This document shows, in pieces, positions 1 through 8,660 of a stretch of DNA of 64,000 nt (positions within the stretch are counted from its first letter, which is position 1; every line of letters begins with the position of its first letter). The stretch is from Schaalia odontolytica (GTDB taxonomy: Bacteria; Actinomycetota; Actinomycetes; Actinomycetales; Actinomycetaceae). The notes beneath the pieces were generated by a model that was not told the DNA's origin, did not search any database, and saw only the letters and a list, made by a program, of their open reading frames with translations. The position numbers were made by a program, and so were the translations under genes. The DNA lies in contig NZ_CP046315.1 of assembly GCF_009730335.1 (NCBI RefSeq), forward strand, positions 868,001 to 932,000, written 5' to 3'.

Positions 1-1
1 C

Positions 2-190
2 CCCAAGGCCGCCGGCGTCATCCACACGGACTTCGAGAAGGGCTTCATCAAGGCCGAGGTCGTCTCCTTCGACGACCTGGTCGAGGCCGGCTCCATGGCC
101 GCGGCAAAGGCCGCCGGCAAGGTCCGCATGGAAGGCAAGGACTACGTCATGGAAGACGGAGACGTCGTGGAGTTCCGCTTCAACGTCTGA
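2..190 (+). CDS. ychF: Redox-regulated ATPase YchF, C-terminal part (5' end outside window)
   Basis: Only the last 62 codons are inside the window. The peptide runs from [19 protein letters not shown] to the end [11 protein letters not shown], the conserved C-terminal TGS-domain signature of the Obg-family ATPase YchF/OLA1. That family is a cytoplasmic, ribosome-associated NTPase conserved in nearly all bacteria. The HTDFEKGFI core and the terminal VVEFRFNV are both intact, so this end of the gene looks functional. Bases 125-162 inside this tail recur exactly at 5913-5950, which makes the ychF 3' end one border of the accessory region that follows. The G domain cannot be judged from here. Confidence 0.93.
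   Translation, partial: PKAAGVIHTDFEKGFIKAEVVSFDDLVEAGSMAAAKAAGKVRMEGKDYVMEDGDVVEFRFNV
125..162 (+). repeat. 38-bp direct repeat, copy A (inside ychF 3' end)
   Basis: These 38 bases, coding for [14 protein letters not shown], are identical to 5913-5950. Beyond the repeat there is one mismatch, then four matching bases, then divergence. The 5.7 kb between the copies holds decayed restriction genes and a surface adhesin. The pair looks like the scar of an insertion or recombination at the ychF 3' end. No integrase is present, so an attachment site is only a possibility. Confidence 0.85.
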
Positions 191-199
191 GGGGAAGAA

Positions 200-1640
200 G
201 TGAAGGTAACTGATCTTGCCAGGTTCGCGCGGCGCTGTGGAGCGCCGCAGACGAGCTGCGCGCCAATTCCAAACTGACTTCGGTGCAGTACCGTGACCCG
301 GTATTGGGCCTTGTCTTCTTGGCCTACGCGGAAGATCGGTTTGAATCCGTGCGTGCTGCGGTTGATGCTGGCGCTACGAGCCGTAACCCGGCCAACGTCG
401 CGGACTACAGGGCGAAGTCCGTGCTCTATGTGCCCGACGAGTCTCGCCTGTCCTACCTGGTAAACCTGCCAGAAGGTAAGGACGTCGGCAAGGCGACCGA
501 TGCGGCCATCAAAGCCATCGAAGAGACCAACCTAGAGCTCAAGGACGTCCTGCCACGCGGGTCCCAGAAGCTCGAACGCTCTACTCTTATCGAACTCCTT
601 CGCCTGTTTGCCCCACTACCCAAGCAGCTTGAGGGGGACGCGTTCGGGTTCATCTACGAGGATTTTCTCTCCAACTTCGCCGCCCAGGAAGGAAAGGGCG
701 GTGGTAAGTACTTCACCCCGTACTCGACGCGCGTCTGATCGTCGAGATCCTGCAGCCCTTTCAGGGGCGCGTGTTCGACCCGGCCTGCGGCTCGGGCGGC
801 ATGTTCGTGCAATGCGCGAAGTTCGTTGAGTGCCATCACGAGAAAGCCAGCCGCAAGTTGTCCCTTTTCGGTACAGAGAAGACCGGGGACACCATCCCAC
901 TGGCGAAGATGAACCTCCCCCTGCACGGCCTGTCCGGTGACATCCGTCAGGACAACAGCTACTCCGAGGACCCATACAAGGCCGACAATGGCAACTTCAT
1001 CTGGATCCAGCAGTTCTACGCAGCCCTTTCGGCCAAAGGCCGCGCCGGATTTGTCATGGCCAACTCCGCGTGTGACACCGGGCATTCTGAGAAGGACATT
1101 CGACAGAGGCTCATCGAGTCTGGCACAGTTGACGTGATGGTGGCCGTCGGGCCGAACTTCTTCTACACAGTCACCCTGCCGGTGACGCTGTGGTTCCTTG
1201 ACAAAGCGAAGCTGGGCACTGCACGGGAAGACACTGTGCTCTTCATCGACGCCCGGCACGTCTTCTATCAGATCGACCGTGCCCACCGTGACTTCACCGC
1301 GGAACAGATCGAGTTCATTTCCAACATCGTGAGACTCTATCGCGGCGAACACGTCCAGACTGTTGACGGCAGTAACGAACTCCTTGAGCAGAACTTCCCC
1401 GGCGGCCAGTACGTCGACGTCGGCGGCCTGTGCAAGATCGCCACCCGCGTCGAGATCCAGGAACAGGGCTGGAGCCTCAACCCTGGCCGCTACATCGGCA
1501 CTGCCGCCGTCGACGAAGAAGACGTCGACTTCTTGAGCGACCTGCAACGACTATACGAGGAGTTCACTCAACTCAGCGACGACGCCGACGCTCTTCGCGC
1601 CAAGGTCGACGCGGCGATCAACGGGGTTCTCGGATTATGA
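200..1640 (+). pseudogene. hsdM: Type I restriction-modification methylase HsdM, inactivated
   Basis: The pieces together cover an N6-adenine methylase: [14 protein letters not shown] and [18 protein letters not shown] from the N-terminal helical domain, DPACGSGGMFVQ (the SAM-binding motif), then GTEKTGDT and GRAGFVMANSA. Three lesions are visible. The reading frame changes between the plausible GTG start at 200 and base 235. It changes again near 720-735, where the first frame stops after YFTPYSTRV while LIVEILQPF continues in another frame. In-frame sequence jumps from NSYSEDPYKA straight to DNGNFIWIQQ, so the segment that normally carries the catalytic NPPF motif is missing. The C-terminus is complete and overlaps hsdS by ATGA. 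No hsdR is present in the window. Methylase activity is very unlikely. Confidence 0.9.
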
Positions 1641-1804
1641 CTGTCAGGTTTGGTGGTCCCGTTTCCTACCACATCGGGGGTGGGTGGGGTAGCGAGACTC
1701 CGAATCCAGTCTCGGATGTACCCGCCTATGTCATTCGCGGCACCGACATACCCAGGGTAGCTGTTGGTGATTTGAACTCGGTGGAGTTTCGGTTCAGCAC
1801 GTAA
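1637..1804 (+). pseudogene. hsdS: Type I specificity subunit HsdS, N-terminal stub
   Basis: An ATG overlapping the hsdM stop opens a 55-codon frame containing YHIGGGWGSETP and VPAYVIRGTDIPRVAVGD. These are characteristic of the start of the first target-recognition domain of HsdS proteins, which are normally about 400 residues long. The frame stops after RFST, so at most one eighth of the protein remains. With the broken hsdM it marks a dead type I system whose remainder was probably lost when the downstream DNA arrived. Confidence 0.8.
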
Positions 1805-2124
1805 GTATTTCCTGATGTTCAGACTTGCCCTCAGTGACAAAGTTGAAGGGAAAGCGGGATGCAGCGGTCGTAGATCCCAGCCAACTGGACGTCTGTGAGC
1901 CCGCAGCAGTAAAACGGCAGGTCAAAGACCTAGCGCCTTTGGGGCTAATGGCGCTCAAGCGGGCGGGTTTGCGTGATCTCACACACACTTGGTCTGTAAG
2001 TGTCTCGAAATACGTCTGGCAGGCACGGTAAGATTTCTTTGTAAATATCCGTGAGGACTGGGCTTTTCGCCGTGTCCTTCATTCGTCGTTTTCTCATCCC
2101 ATTTTCAACGTGGAAGGTCCGAGC
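1805..2124 (+). other. Intergenic region before the adhesin, no convincing gene
   Basis: An open frame of about 68 codons (1825-2031) has no family I recognise and only a TTG start. The segment is less GC-rich than its surroundings. A possible -10 box TAAGAT lies at 2029-2034, about 90 bases before the adhesin start, without a clear -35. A GGAAGG ribosome-binding site at 2112-2117 fixes the adhesin start at ATG 2125. Confidence 0.4.
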
Positions 2125-5100
2125 ATGCAGACATCGACAAGCAGCCTGCTACTGAAGGCAGTGAGATCGAGGTTGACCGGCGTTGCCGTCACCCTCCTGG
2201 CGGCCCTGGCTATGGTGGCCCACGGGCTGGCAGCGCCAGCAGTGGCCGCTGTCAACCCTCAGATCGAGGTGACCGACCTGAGCTTGACCAAGGTGAATGC
2301 TTCCAACGAGGAGCAGAGCGGTGAGCTCTATGTGAAGGGCCTGGCCTTGCTCACATTCAACTGGGATGCCTCGAAAATTACGCCGAAGGAGGGTGACTCC
2401 TTCGCAATCAGCTTGCCCGCCGAGTTCAAGTTCCACTCGACCTTTGCGGTACCCATGAAGTATGACGATCAGACGGTGGGTCAGTGCACCGTCGCAGGCG
2501 ACACTCTGACTTGCGCGTTCGACGCTGGGATCACGCCGCTGGTCCAGGCTGGAAACAAGGACATCCGAGGGACCGGAAAGTTTCAGCTCGGTGTCGTTTC
2601 GCACACGAGCAAGGAAGAGCTGCCCTTCATCATCAACCGTGACAAGACCGTCAACGTTGATCTCCCGGGGACTGGCGGCATCCCCAAGCCCACAAGTTCC
2701 TACCGTCCGGACATACAGTTCTACAAGAGCTACATCGGAGTAATGAAGGAAGGGGACACTGAGACGAACTGGTACTTCAACTTCGGTGGGCCGACCTTCA
2801 TGAAAGCGCTCGGAGTGACCTTTGATGGCCAGACGGAACAGACCATCACCTTCAAGGATACGCTCGGCGCGGGCATGACTTGCCCGATGACGTCGATCCA
2901 CCTCACTGCCATCGAATCTGAGGAAAACCCCTCGCAATGGGTCCTCCTGGACAAAGGGCCGGAGGCAGGGGCAACGACCGGTGCGCAGGGGACCTTCGAG
3001 GTCACTGGTGAGTGCGAGCAGATGGAAGCCGATGGAACGACTCCGATTACCATCGTAGCCAAGGGCCCTTTCAGGGCAAAGACGAACTATTCAATCTCCT
3101 ACAAGACTCTCTTCGTCGGCGGGACGGCGCTTCCGGGAACCGACTACACCAACAGTATTTTGGTTGAAGGAACCAAGTTTAGATGGAAGAAGACTACGAA
3201 TTTCGCTGTGGCGGGGTCCGTCGAGGTTGAGATGCGGCAAGGTGAGGGTACCTTCAGCGTCACAAAGACGATCGCCTCCGACTATGTCCAACACGTAGAT
3301 GCAGACGTCAGCTTCAAGGTGACCTTCGACTATGAGCTTCCTGCGGGCACCACGGTAGACAACTACCCGAAATGGACGCCGCCTACGAACGAAGACCAGA
3401 GCAGCACGCTCAATTCTGACAAGCGCACCGGCACGGCCACGATGGTTGTCAAGCGGGGCCAGGAGACTAGCTTCGCTACACCGTTCCCAATGGGTACGAC
3501 GATCACCAACCTGCGTGAGGACACCTCGACGGCCAACCCCACTCTGCCTGCGGGCTACGTGTGGAAGGACCCGAAGTTCACCATCGGCACCGGTGCTGGC
3601 ACGAGCCTGACGATCGAAGACCAGAAGACCACGAAGGTCGACCTGTTGAATACCGTCGGAGCTGCCGACAATGGATTCCAGGTGATCAAGACAGCCAGCG
3701 GCGCCGAGGGGGCGGACGCGAAAAAGTACTCCTTCACGTACACGTGCACCCTCCCGGACAAGACCGAGAAAAAGGGACAGATCACGGATGTCTTGGGTAA
3801 CTCGACCCCCGTGTCCAGCCCTGAAAAGTTCCCGGTCGGCACCACCTGTGTGGTTACTGAAGATACCGAAGGGGCCGGCATCGACGGCTACACCCTCGAC
3901 CCAGTGGGCCATGACGCCCAGAACGTGACGATCGGCCTGGTTAGCGAACCGACGGTCGCCGCCACCTTCACGAACACCTACACGCTCAACAAGGGTTCCT
4001 TCTCGGTGAAGAAGGTCACTAAGGGCGCTGCCTTTACTGGTGCCGACAACAACTTCACCGTGCAGTACGCGTGCACGCACGACTCGGTGGCGCTCACTGA
4101 GGAACAAAAGGCTGGCACCCTGACGGTGACTGGTAACGGCACCGCAGTCCAGAGCCCCTCCCTTCCCTTCGGTACTTCCTGCACCATCAAGGAGAACGCC
4201 GACACCGCGCAGCGCGCAGGATACGCCGTGGCCACGGCATACTCCGCGGGCCAGGTAACCGTGGCGACCGCGACCCCGAACCCTGAGGTGACGGTGACTA
4301 ACACCTATACGCCTCTCAAGGGTGGTTTCGTGATCTCCAAGACCGTGGATGGTGACGGGGCCGAGCTAGCCAAGGACGCGCGTTTCACCTTCGACTACAC
4401 GTGTACTCCGACCTCCGGCGTCGCCCAGGTGAAGGGAACGGTAGTTGTCAAGGGCGGCGAGAACCACGCTGTCTCTGATGTCCCCGTCGGTTCGTGCTCC
4501 GTCTCCGAGCGTGATGCCACTATCAATGGTGCCAGCCTGAGCACTGTTCTCACAGTTGACGGCTCTGCCAACGGTGTGAACAACGGTACCGCGGTCTTCA
4601 ATGTGTTGGACAGCGCTACCGTCAAGGTTGCTGCCACCAACACCTACGTGCGTGATCGTGGCTCCTTCTCAGTCGCGAAGGCGGTTGTGGGCGGTCAGGA
4701 TTCTTTCGTGCAGGACACGTTCGTTTTCGACTACGTGTGTGCGGATGGCACCGAGGGGCGCCTTGACGTTCCGGGTGATGGCACGATCGTGGAGGGTCCG
4801 CGAGTGCCTACGGGCACGGCATGCACGCTGAGTGAGCGCGCTCAGACGGCAAACCGCGACGGTTATACGGTTGCGTCTGAGCTTTCCAATGACGGTAAGG
4901 TCACCATCACTGACAAGGACGTGGTGGTTGCCGTGAAAGCGACGAACACGTACACGCCGGTGCCGACGCCGAAGCTTCCCGCCAAGCCGCTGGCCAAGAC
5001 AGGCGCTTCGAACGTCGTCGTGGTCGCCATTGTCGTTTCCTTGCTGGTAGGGGCCGGTGGTGCCCTTATTGTGATGAAGCGTCGCCGTCGCGATCTTTAA
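2125..5100 (+). CDS. Sortase-anchored surface adhesin with five DUF5979-like repeats
   Basis: This 991-residue secreted wall protein has a signal peptide (about 1-42, ending AAPAVAA). Next comes a roughly 330-residue head whose first part (IEVTDLSLTKVN, WDASKITPKEGDSFAISLP) resembles the Ig-like adhesin domains of Gram-positive fibrinogen- and collagen-binding proteins. Five domains follow, starting near residues 373, 515, 622, 732 and 845. Each opens with G-F/S-V-x-K and ends in a TNTY- or LLNT-type strand, as in DUF5979 and pilin-like stalks. The tail carries LAKTG (about 956-960), a hydrophobic stretch and RRRRRD, a complete sorting signal with Ala in place of Pro. ATG 2125 has a good GGAAGG site, and the GTG at 2110 would place that site inside the gene. 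A sortase is needed but none is in the window. The ligand is unknown. Confidence 0.85.
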   Translation: MQTSTSSLLLKAVRSRLTGVAVTLLAALAMVAHGLAAPAVAAVNPQIEVTDLSLTKVNASNEEQSGELYVKGLALLTFNWDASKITPKEGDSFAISLPAEFKFHSTFAVPMKYDDQTVGQCTVAGDTLTCAFDAGITPLVQAGNKDIRGTGKFQLGVVSHTSKEELPFIINRDKTVNVDLPGTGGIPKPTSSYRPDIQFYKSYIGVMKEGDTETNWYFNFGGPTFMKALGVTFDGQTEQTITFKDTLGAGMTCPMTSIHLTAIESEENPSQWVLLDKGPEAGATTGAQGTFEVTGECEQMEADGTTPITIVAKGPFRAKTNYSISYKTLFVGGTALPGTDYTNSILVEGTKFRWKKTTNFAVAGSVEVEMRQGEGTFSVTKTIASDYVQHVDADVSFKVTFDYELPAGTTVDNYPKWTPPTNEDQSSTLNSDKRTGTATMVVKRGQETSFATPFPMGTTITNLREDTSTANPTLPAGYVWKDPKFTIGTGAGTSLTIEDQKTTKVDLLNTVGAADNGFQVIKTASGAEGADAKKYSFTYTCTLPDKTEKKGQITDVLGNSTPVSSPEKFPVGTTCVVTEDTEGAGIDGYTLDPVGHDAQNVTIGLVSEPTVAATFTNTYTLNKGSFSVKKVTKGAAFTGADNNFTVQYACTHDSVALTEEQKAGTLTVTGNGTAVQSPSLPFGTSCTIKENADTAQRAGYAVATAYSAGQVTVATATPNPEVTVTNTYTPLKGGFVISKTVDGDGAELAKDARFTFDYTCTPTSGVAQVKGTVVVKGGENHAVSDVPVGSCSVSERDATINGASLSTVLTVDGSANGVNNGTAVFNVLDSATVKVAATNTYVRDRGSFSVAKAVVGGQDSFVQDTFVFDYVCADGTEGRLDVPGDGTIVEGPRVPTGTACTLSERAQTANRDGYTVASELSNDGKVTITDKDVVVAVKATNTYTPVPTPKLPAKPLAKTGASNVVVVAIVVSLLVGAGGALIVMKRRRRDL

Positions 5101-5147
5101 TATCGCTGAGCCGCAGCGGCTGTTAACAGCTTGCTGAGGCAAAGAGT

Positions 5148-5185
5148 GAGCGCCCTCATCCCACTGCACGGGGATGGGGGCGCTC
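5148..5185 (+). terminator. Hairpin after the adhesin gene
   Basis: GAGCGCCCtCATCCC is followed after eight bases by GGGATGggGGCGCTC, a near-perfect 15-bp stem 47 bases after the adhesin stop. There is no T-run, as is common for terminators in high-GC actinobacteria. Confidence 0.6.
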
Positions 5186-5556
5186 GCCTACGCGTCTGGA
5201 ATACTGGTCGGTCAATGAATTGAACGCATTGGAGCTTCAGTCAGCCCGCGGGGATCCGTCCGGGAGATGAGGGAAGAATGAATAGTCTTCAAGAGACTTG
5301 CGAGCCTGCGATTATCTTGAGGTAGTGTGCTTTCCTTTTGCTGGCGCCGAAATTGTTGAGCGCTCCCAGCGGTAACTTATCGGCCGCATTGTTTCCGCGC
5401 TCGAAACCGCAGCCAGGGATTGTCGTTGTTTCTGAGAGGCAGATGCGCCCCTATGGTAGGAAGCGATCGGCCAAGCCGTTTCCTCGCGACTCGGCTGGAA
5501 AGATCATCAGCTTTTCCAAGCGAAGCGCAGATGTGCGGTGCTCATCCTGGGCGTGC
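5186..5556. other. No recognisable gene
   Basis: Open frames here are short, overlap each other and show no family motif or good start site. The DNA precedes a fossil mcrC end, so it may be further decayed sequence, but I could not identify it. Confidence 0.5.
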
Positions 5557-5741
5557 TAGGGAGCGTATCGAGGCCTTAGGAATCCTCCTCAATGCGGCTA
5601 CTGACGAGAAAGACCATCCCGGCGCAACCTACGCCACGAGCGGCAACCAGATAGCCGCGTGAACAACTGGATTTGGATCGGGCTTTCGATGAGATCCGCA
5701 CACAGCTGGATGGGATTGAGCCGGCGCAGTTCCCGAGGTAG
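5557..5741 (+). pseudogene. mcrC: Fossil 3' end of a second mcrC
   Basis: Read in two frames, this stretch matches the C-terminus of the intact McrC encoded at 8657-9700. RIEALGILLNAATDE and GATYATSGNQIA align with VEVSGMLLYAATDE and DATYCMSGNRIS. After a frameshift near 5662, LDLDRAFDEIRTQLDGIE aligns with LDLDRPFLEIRAQLDGIV. The intact gene supplies the comparison directly. The remnant is followed by the same intergenic repeat that follows the intact mcrC, so an entire 3' block was duplicated or left behind by replacement of an older McrBC locus. Confidence 0.8.
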
Positions 5742-5764
5742 CGAACCGTCTCTCAAAAAACTCC

Positions 5765-5915
5765 GACGAGGCCGGGGCTCGGTTGTGTACGTTCGTGCGG
5801 TTGTTGGTTGGGGTGTGGGAGAATGTGCGTGATGGTTGCGCGGCATTCTTAGTGTTTCGTGTCGGTTCTGAGCGTATCCTCACAGGCAAGGGCACGTCCC
5901 CGACGGTGGGGGCGC
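5765..5915 (+). repeat. Intergenic direct repeat, copy 1
   Basis: About 150 bp aligns with 9722-9871, and the best stretch (5826-5876) differs at only a few positions. Both copies follow an mcrC 3' end and both begin with the word GACGAGGCCGGGG. Each has a TAnnnT box at the same place (TATCCT at 5875-5880 here, TACCAT at 9831-9836), which suggests a promoter. Copy 1 no longer leads into the DUF6318-type gene found after copy 2 and instead ends at the ychF-derived 38-mer. Confidence 0.8.
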
Positions 5916-5950
5916 ATGGAAGGCAAGGACTACGTCATGGAAGACGGAGA
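5913..5950 (+). repeat. 38-bp direct repeat, copy B (displaced ychF 3' end)
   Basis: Identical to 125-162 in ychF. It sits at the junction between intergenic repeat copy 1 and the remains of higB, far from any other ychF sequence. This placement shows recombination involving the ychF end. Confidence 0.85.
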
Positions 5951-6023
5951 GGTCGAGCAATCGCGTGCGTTCGCTTGTTCGGGAAGACCCGCGCCGTTCG
6001 TGGCGAGGGCAGTCGTGATGTGT

Positions 6024-6077
6024 GACAACCTGCGCAGTAGTGGTCCAGAAGGGGTTGAGATCGTTGACTACCACTAA
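6024..6077 (+). pseudogene. 3' remnant of a HigB-type toxin gene
   Basis: The last codons read NLRSSGPEGVEIVDYH then stop. GPE-x-VEIVDYH at the C-terminus, overlapping the antitoxin start, is typical of RelE-superfamily HigB toxins. Upstream the frame runs into the ychF-derived repeat and shows no toxin sequence, apart from a possible out-of-frame scrap around VRLFGKTRAV. The toxin is therefore lost. The assignment rests on about 17 residues plus position. Confidence 0.6.
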
Positions 6078-6372
6078 AATTGCTCCGATTCACCCGGGTG
6101 AAGTTCTTATGGAGCACTTCATTGAGGGCTTCGGAATTACGCAGCACAAGCTCGCCGTCGCTATCAGTGTTCCGCCCCGTCGTATCAACGAAATCGTCCA
6201 TGGGAAGCGGGGCATTACGGCCGACACTGCGATGCGTCTCTCTCGCTACTTCGGCACAACCCCGGGATTCTGGATGAACCTGCAGATGCGCTACGAGCTT
6301 GACCGTGCTGAAGATGCACTGGGGGATACGTTGAGCGGAAGCGTTCCGCTTACGACGGTGGAAGTCGCCTAA
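6064..6372 (+). CDS. higA: HigA-family antitoxin, apparently without its toxin
   Basis: A 102-residue XRE-type helix-turn-helix protein. IHPGEVLMEHFIEGFGITQ, an HTH core (KLAVAISVPPRRINEIVHGK), GITADTAMRLSRYFGTTPGFW and a C-terminal helix NLQMRYELDRAED follow the HigA/VapI pattern closely. Start TTG 6064 overlaps the toxin remnant by 14 bases and has AGAAGGGG nine bases upstream. An in-frame ATG at 6022 would add residues not seen in the family. HigA normally binds HigB and represses the higBA promoter. Here the toxin is truncated and the original promoter is probably gone, so this is an orphan DNA-binding protein that could still regulate other loci. Confidence 0.85.
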   Translation: MTTTKIAPIHPGEVLMEHFIEGFGITQHKLAVAISVPPRRINEIVHGKRGITADTAMRLSRYFGTTPGFWMNLQMRYELDRAEDALGDTLSGSVPLTTVEVA

Positions 6373-6476
6373 ACGCCTCAGTCTGAGGAGGCAGTGGCCG
6401 GGTCGCGCGAGAGCGTGGCCCGGCTTTGCTATTGGGGACTCGTGTGCGTAAATCGTGTCGCCTGTCACCCGGGTGG

Positions 6477-6482
6477 TAGGGT
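6477..6482 (+). promoter_or_regulatory. -10 box of mcrB, leaderless layout
   Basis: TAGGGT lies exactly six bases before ATG 6489. The G-rich stretch could also act as a weak ribosome-binding site. The same spacing at ten other genes favours a leaderless mRNA. Confidence 0.5.
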
Positions 6483-6488
6483 GTGGCC

Positions 6489-8660
6489 ATGACGACGGAT
6501 AGCCAGTACTCATGGCCGCGCTTTTTCATGGAACTAGCGGACAAACTGCTCGCCTTCAAGGATGATCGGCAGGCTCTCATTGCTACGTTGCAGTATGTCT
6601 ACGCCGAACTCGGTATGGACCTGCCGACGCTTGACTCAGGCGGCATTCCGACCGATATTGATCCTTTCACGGTCTACGGCCTCTTCAATCGAGGCCTCAC
6701 AGACAATAAGCGCCGGGCGGTTGCCCTCGGAATTGGTGGCGCTCTCGGCGTGCAGGCCCCTCTGCATGATGATTTTGTCGGTGTCCCCGTCCTGCTCAAT
6801 ATCAACGCGACCTTCTACGACCAGGTGCGTCGGGACGATGGGGATATCGAAAGGCTGTGGGACTTGTTTGCGGTTGCGCTGGCCTACGCGGATCAGCCGA
6901 CTGAACAGGCAGAAGCAGTGTTCCGTCACGCCTACGATGCAGTTCTTCAACAGCGCCATGCCAGCTGGAACGTCACGATGGGACTCTTCTGGATTCGCCC
7001 ATATGCCTACGTCAACTTGAGCTCCCGAGACCGATGGTTCCTCGCGCTGCCCGACCGGATGCCTTCATCGGTTCGTTCTGTGCTGGCGTCGATAAAGAAA
7101 GTGCCCGGATCTGCTGAATACCTGCGGATTCGCGACAGCATTCTGTTGGTGTTGAAATCCGGAACCTACGAGTACGCATCCTTCCCCGAGCTTTCGGCAT
7201 ACGCGTGGCGCGTTTCCGAACAGGTCAACCGTGAGAACAAAGACTCTGACAAAGAGAAGGAAGAAGTTACCCAGGAGGCTGCCCTGGGGGACGCCGACGT
7301 GCAGATCGTGCGCTACTGGCTCTACGCCCCCGGCAGGGGCGCCTGCATGTGGGACGAGTTCTACTCGCGCGGAATCATGGGACTGGCATGGGGCGAGATA
7401 GGGGATCTGACTGCCTACGCACATAAGGAAGATCTGAAGGCGCAGATGCTCCAGACCTATCCCGAAAACGGTACCCAGAAGAACGACATTCACGCCCTGT
7501 GGCAGTTCGCGAACGAGATGAAGCCGGGCGATGTCGTTTTCGTGAAGAAAGGACGTTCAGAGATTCTCGGGCGAGGAATTGTTGCGGGTGACTACGTCTT
7601 TGATCCGGAGGGCGGCCACTACCCGAACTGTCGGGAGGTTCGCTGGACGTCCGCAGGAAACTGGCCAATCGACGAACGACTGGCAATGAAGACTCTGACA
7701 GAAATCACCGACTACCCTGAACTCCTTTCTCGCATTGAGACGTTCTTCGAGGACAGTGACGACGACGTTGAGAGCGAAGAACCACTTGTAATCTTCCCGG
7801 AGTACTCCGCCCGGCAATTCCTCAACGAGGTCTACATGGGCGAGGAACGCTACGACGCGATCGTAGGGCTGCTGCGCACGAAGAAGAACATCATCATGCA
7901 GGGAGCACCCGGCGTCGGTAAAACCTATGCAGCCAAGCGCCTCGCCTACTCGATGATGGGCGTCAAGGACGCCTCACGGGTCATGCTGATCCAATTCCAC
8001 CAGAGCTACTCCTACGAGGACTTCATCGAGGGGTACCGGCCCTCCGGCGCGGGATTTGAGCTTGTCAAAGGTGCCTTCTACTCCTTCTGCAAGACGGCCG
8101 CCGACGACGAGGAGAACGCATACTTCTTCATCATCGACGAGATCAACCGCGGCAACCTCTCCAAGATCTTCGGCGAGCTGTTCATGCTCATCGAGAGCGA
8201 TAAACGCGGACCGAAGAACAAACTTCAGCTCCTCTACTCCCGCGAGCTCTTCTACGTGCCCCGCAACCTCCACATCATCGGCATGATGAACACGGCTGAC
8301 CGCAGCCTCGCCATGCTTGATTACGCGCTGCGACGCCGCTTCGCCTTCGTGGAGCTGTGCCCCGCCTTCGACTCCGACGGCTTCCGCGACTACTGCTCCG
8401 GCCTCGGCAATCTGAGGTTCGAGGCCCTGGTGCGCGAGGTGGAATCTCTCAACCGTGCGATCGCCGAGGACGAGTCTCTCGGCGAGGGCTTCTGCATCGG
8501 ACACAGCTACTTCTGCAACATGAAGCCTGAGACCTGCACCGACGCAGCCCTGGCCTCGATCGTGGACTACGAACTCATCCCGATGCTCAAGGAATACTGG
8601 TTCGACGAGCCCGGCAAGGTCCGCGAGTGGACCGACAGGCTGCGCAGGTCGCTGCGGTGA
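6489..8660 (+). CDS. mcrB: McrB-type GTPase subunit of a modification-dependent restriction enzyme
   Basis: A 723-residue AAA+ GTPase that powers DNA translocation by McrBC systems, which cut DNA carrying modified bases. GAPGVGKT (about 472-479) is Walker A, FFIIDEINRGN (about 545) is Walker B, and MNTADRS (about 599) is the McrB-specific signature replacing NKxD. Residues about 275-415 (YWLYAPGRGACMWDEF, GIMGLAWGEIGDL, GRGIVAGDYVF) resemble an EVE/PUA-like domain, a fold used to read modified bases. The first 270 residues form a helical region I do not recognise. It overlaps mcrC by four bases. ATG 6489 is preferred over GTG 6483 because the -10 box ends at 6482. The gene looks intact. Confidence 0.9.
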   Translation: MTTDSQYSWPRFFMELADKLLAFKDDRQALIATLQYVYAELGMDLPTLDSGGIPTDIDPFTVYGLFNRGLTDNKRRAVALGIGGALGVQAPLHDDFVGVPVLLNINATFYDQVRRDDGDIERLWDLFAVALAYADQPTEQAEAVFRHAYDAVLQQRHASWNVTMGLFWIRPYAYVNLSSRDRWFLALPDRMPSSVRSVLASIKKVPGSAEYLRIRDSILLVLKSGTYEYASFPELSAYAWRVSEQVNRENKDSDKEKEEVTQEAALGDADVQIVRYWLYAPGRGACMWDEFYSRGIMGLAWGEIGDLTAYAHKEDLKAQMLQTYPENGTQKNDIHALWQFANEMKPGDVVFVKKGRSEILGRGIVAGDYVFDPEGGHYPNCREVRWTSAGNWPIDERLAMKTLTEITDYPELLSRIETFFEDSDDDVESEEPLVIFPEYSARQFLNEVYMGEERYDAIVGLLRTKKNIIMQGAPGVGKTYAAKRLAYSMMGVKDASRVMLIQFHQSYSYEDFIEGYRPSGAGFELVKGAFYSFCKTAADDEENAYFFIIDEINRGNLSKIFGELFMLIESDKRGPKNKLQLLYSRELFYVPRNLHIIGMMNTADRSLAMLDYALRRRFAFVELCPAFDSDGFRDYCSGLGNLRFEALVREVESLNRAIAEDESLGEGFCIGHSYFCNMKPETCTDAALASIVDYELIPMLKEYWFDEPGKVREWTDRLRRSLR

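Noticed and set aside
1825-2031. A 68-residue gene between hsdS and the adhesin
   Set aside because: It has a TTG start without a ribosome-binding site and no family resemblance; it may be leftover hsdS-side or insertion DNA.
125-5950. Prophage or integrative element attachment sites
   Set aside because: The 38-bp repeat fits the idea, but there is no integrase, excisionase or phage gene between the copies, so I report only a recombination scar.
5859-6077. A small real gene running from the ychF-like peptide to the HigB-like end
   Set aside because: The frame joins pieces of intergenic repeat, ychF tail and toxin tail. It is a product of recombination with no single family.
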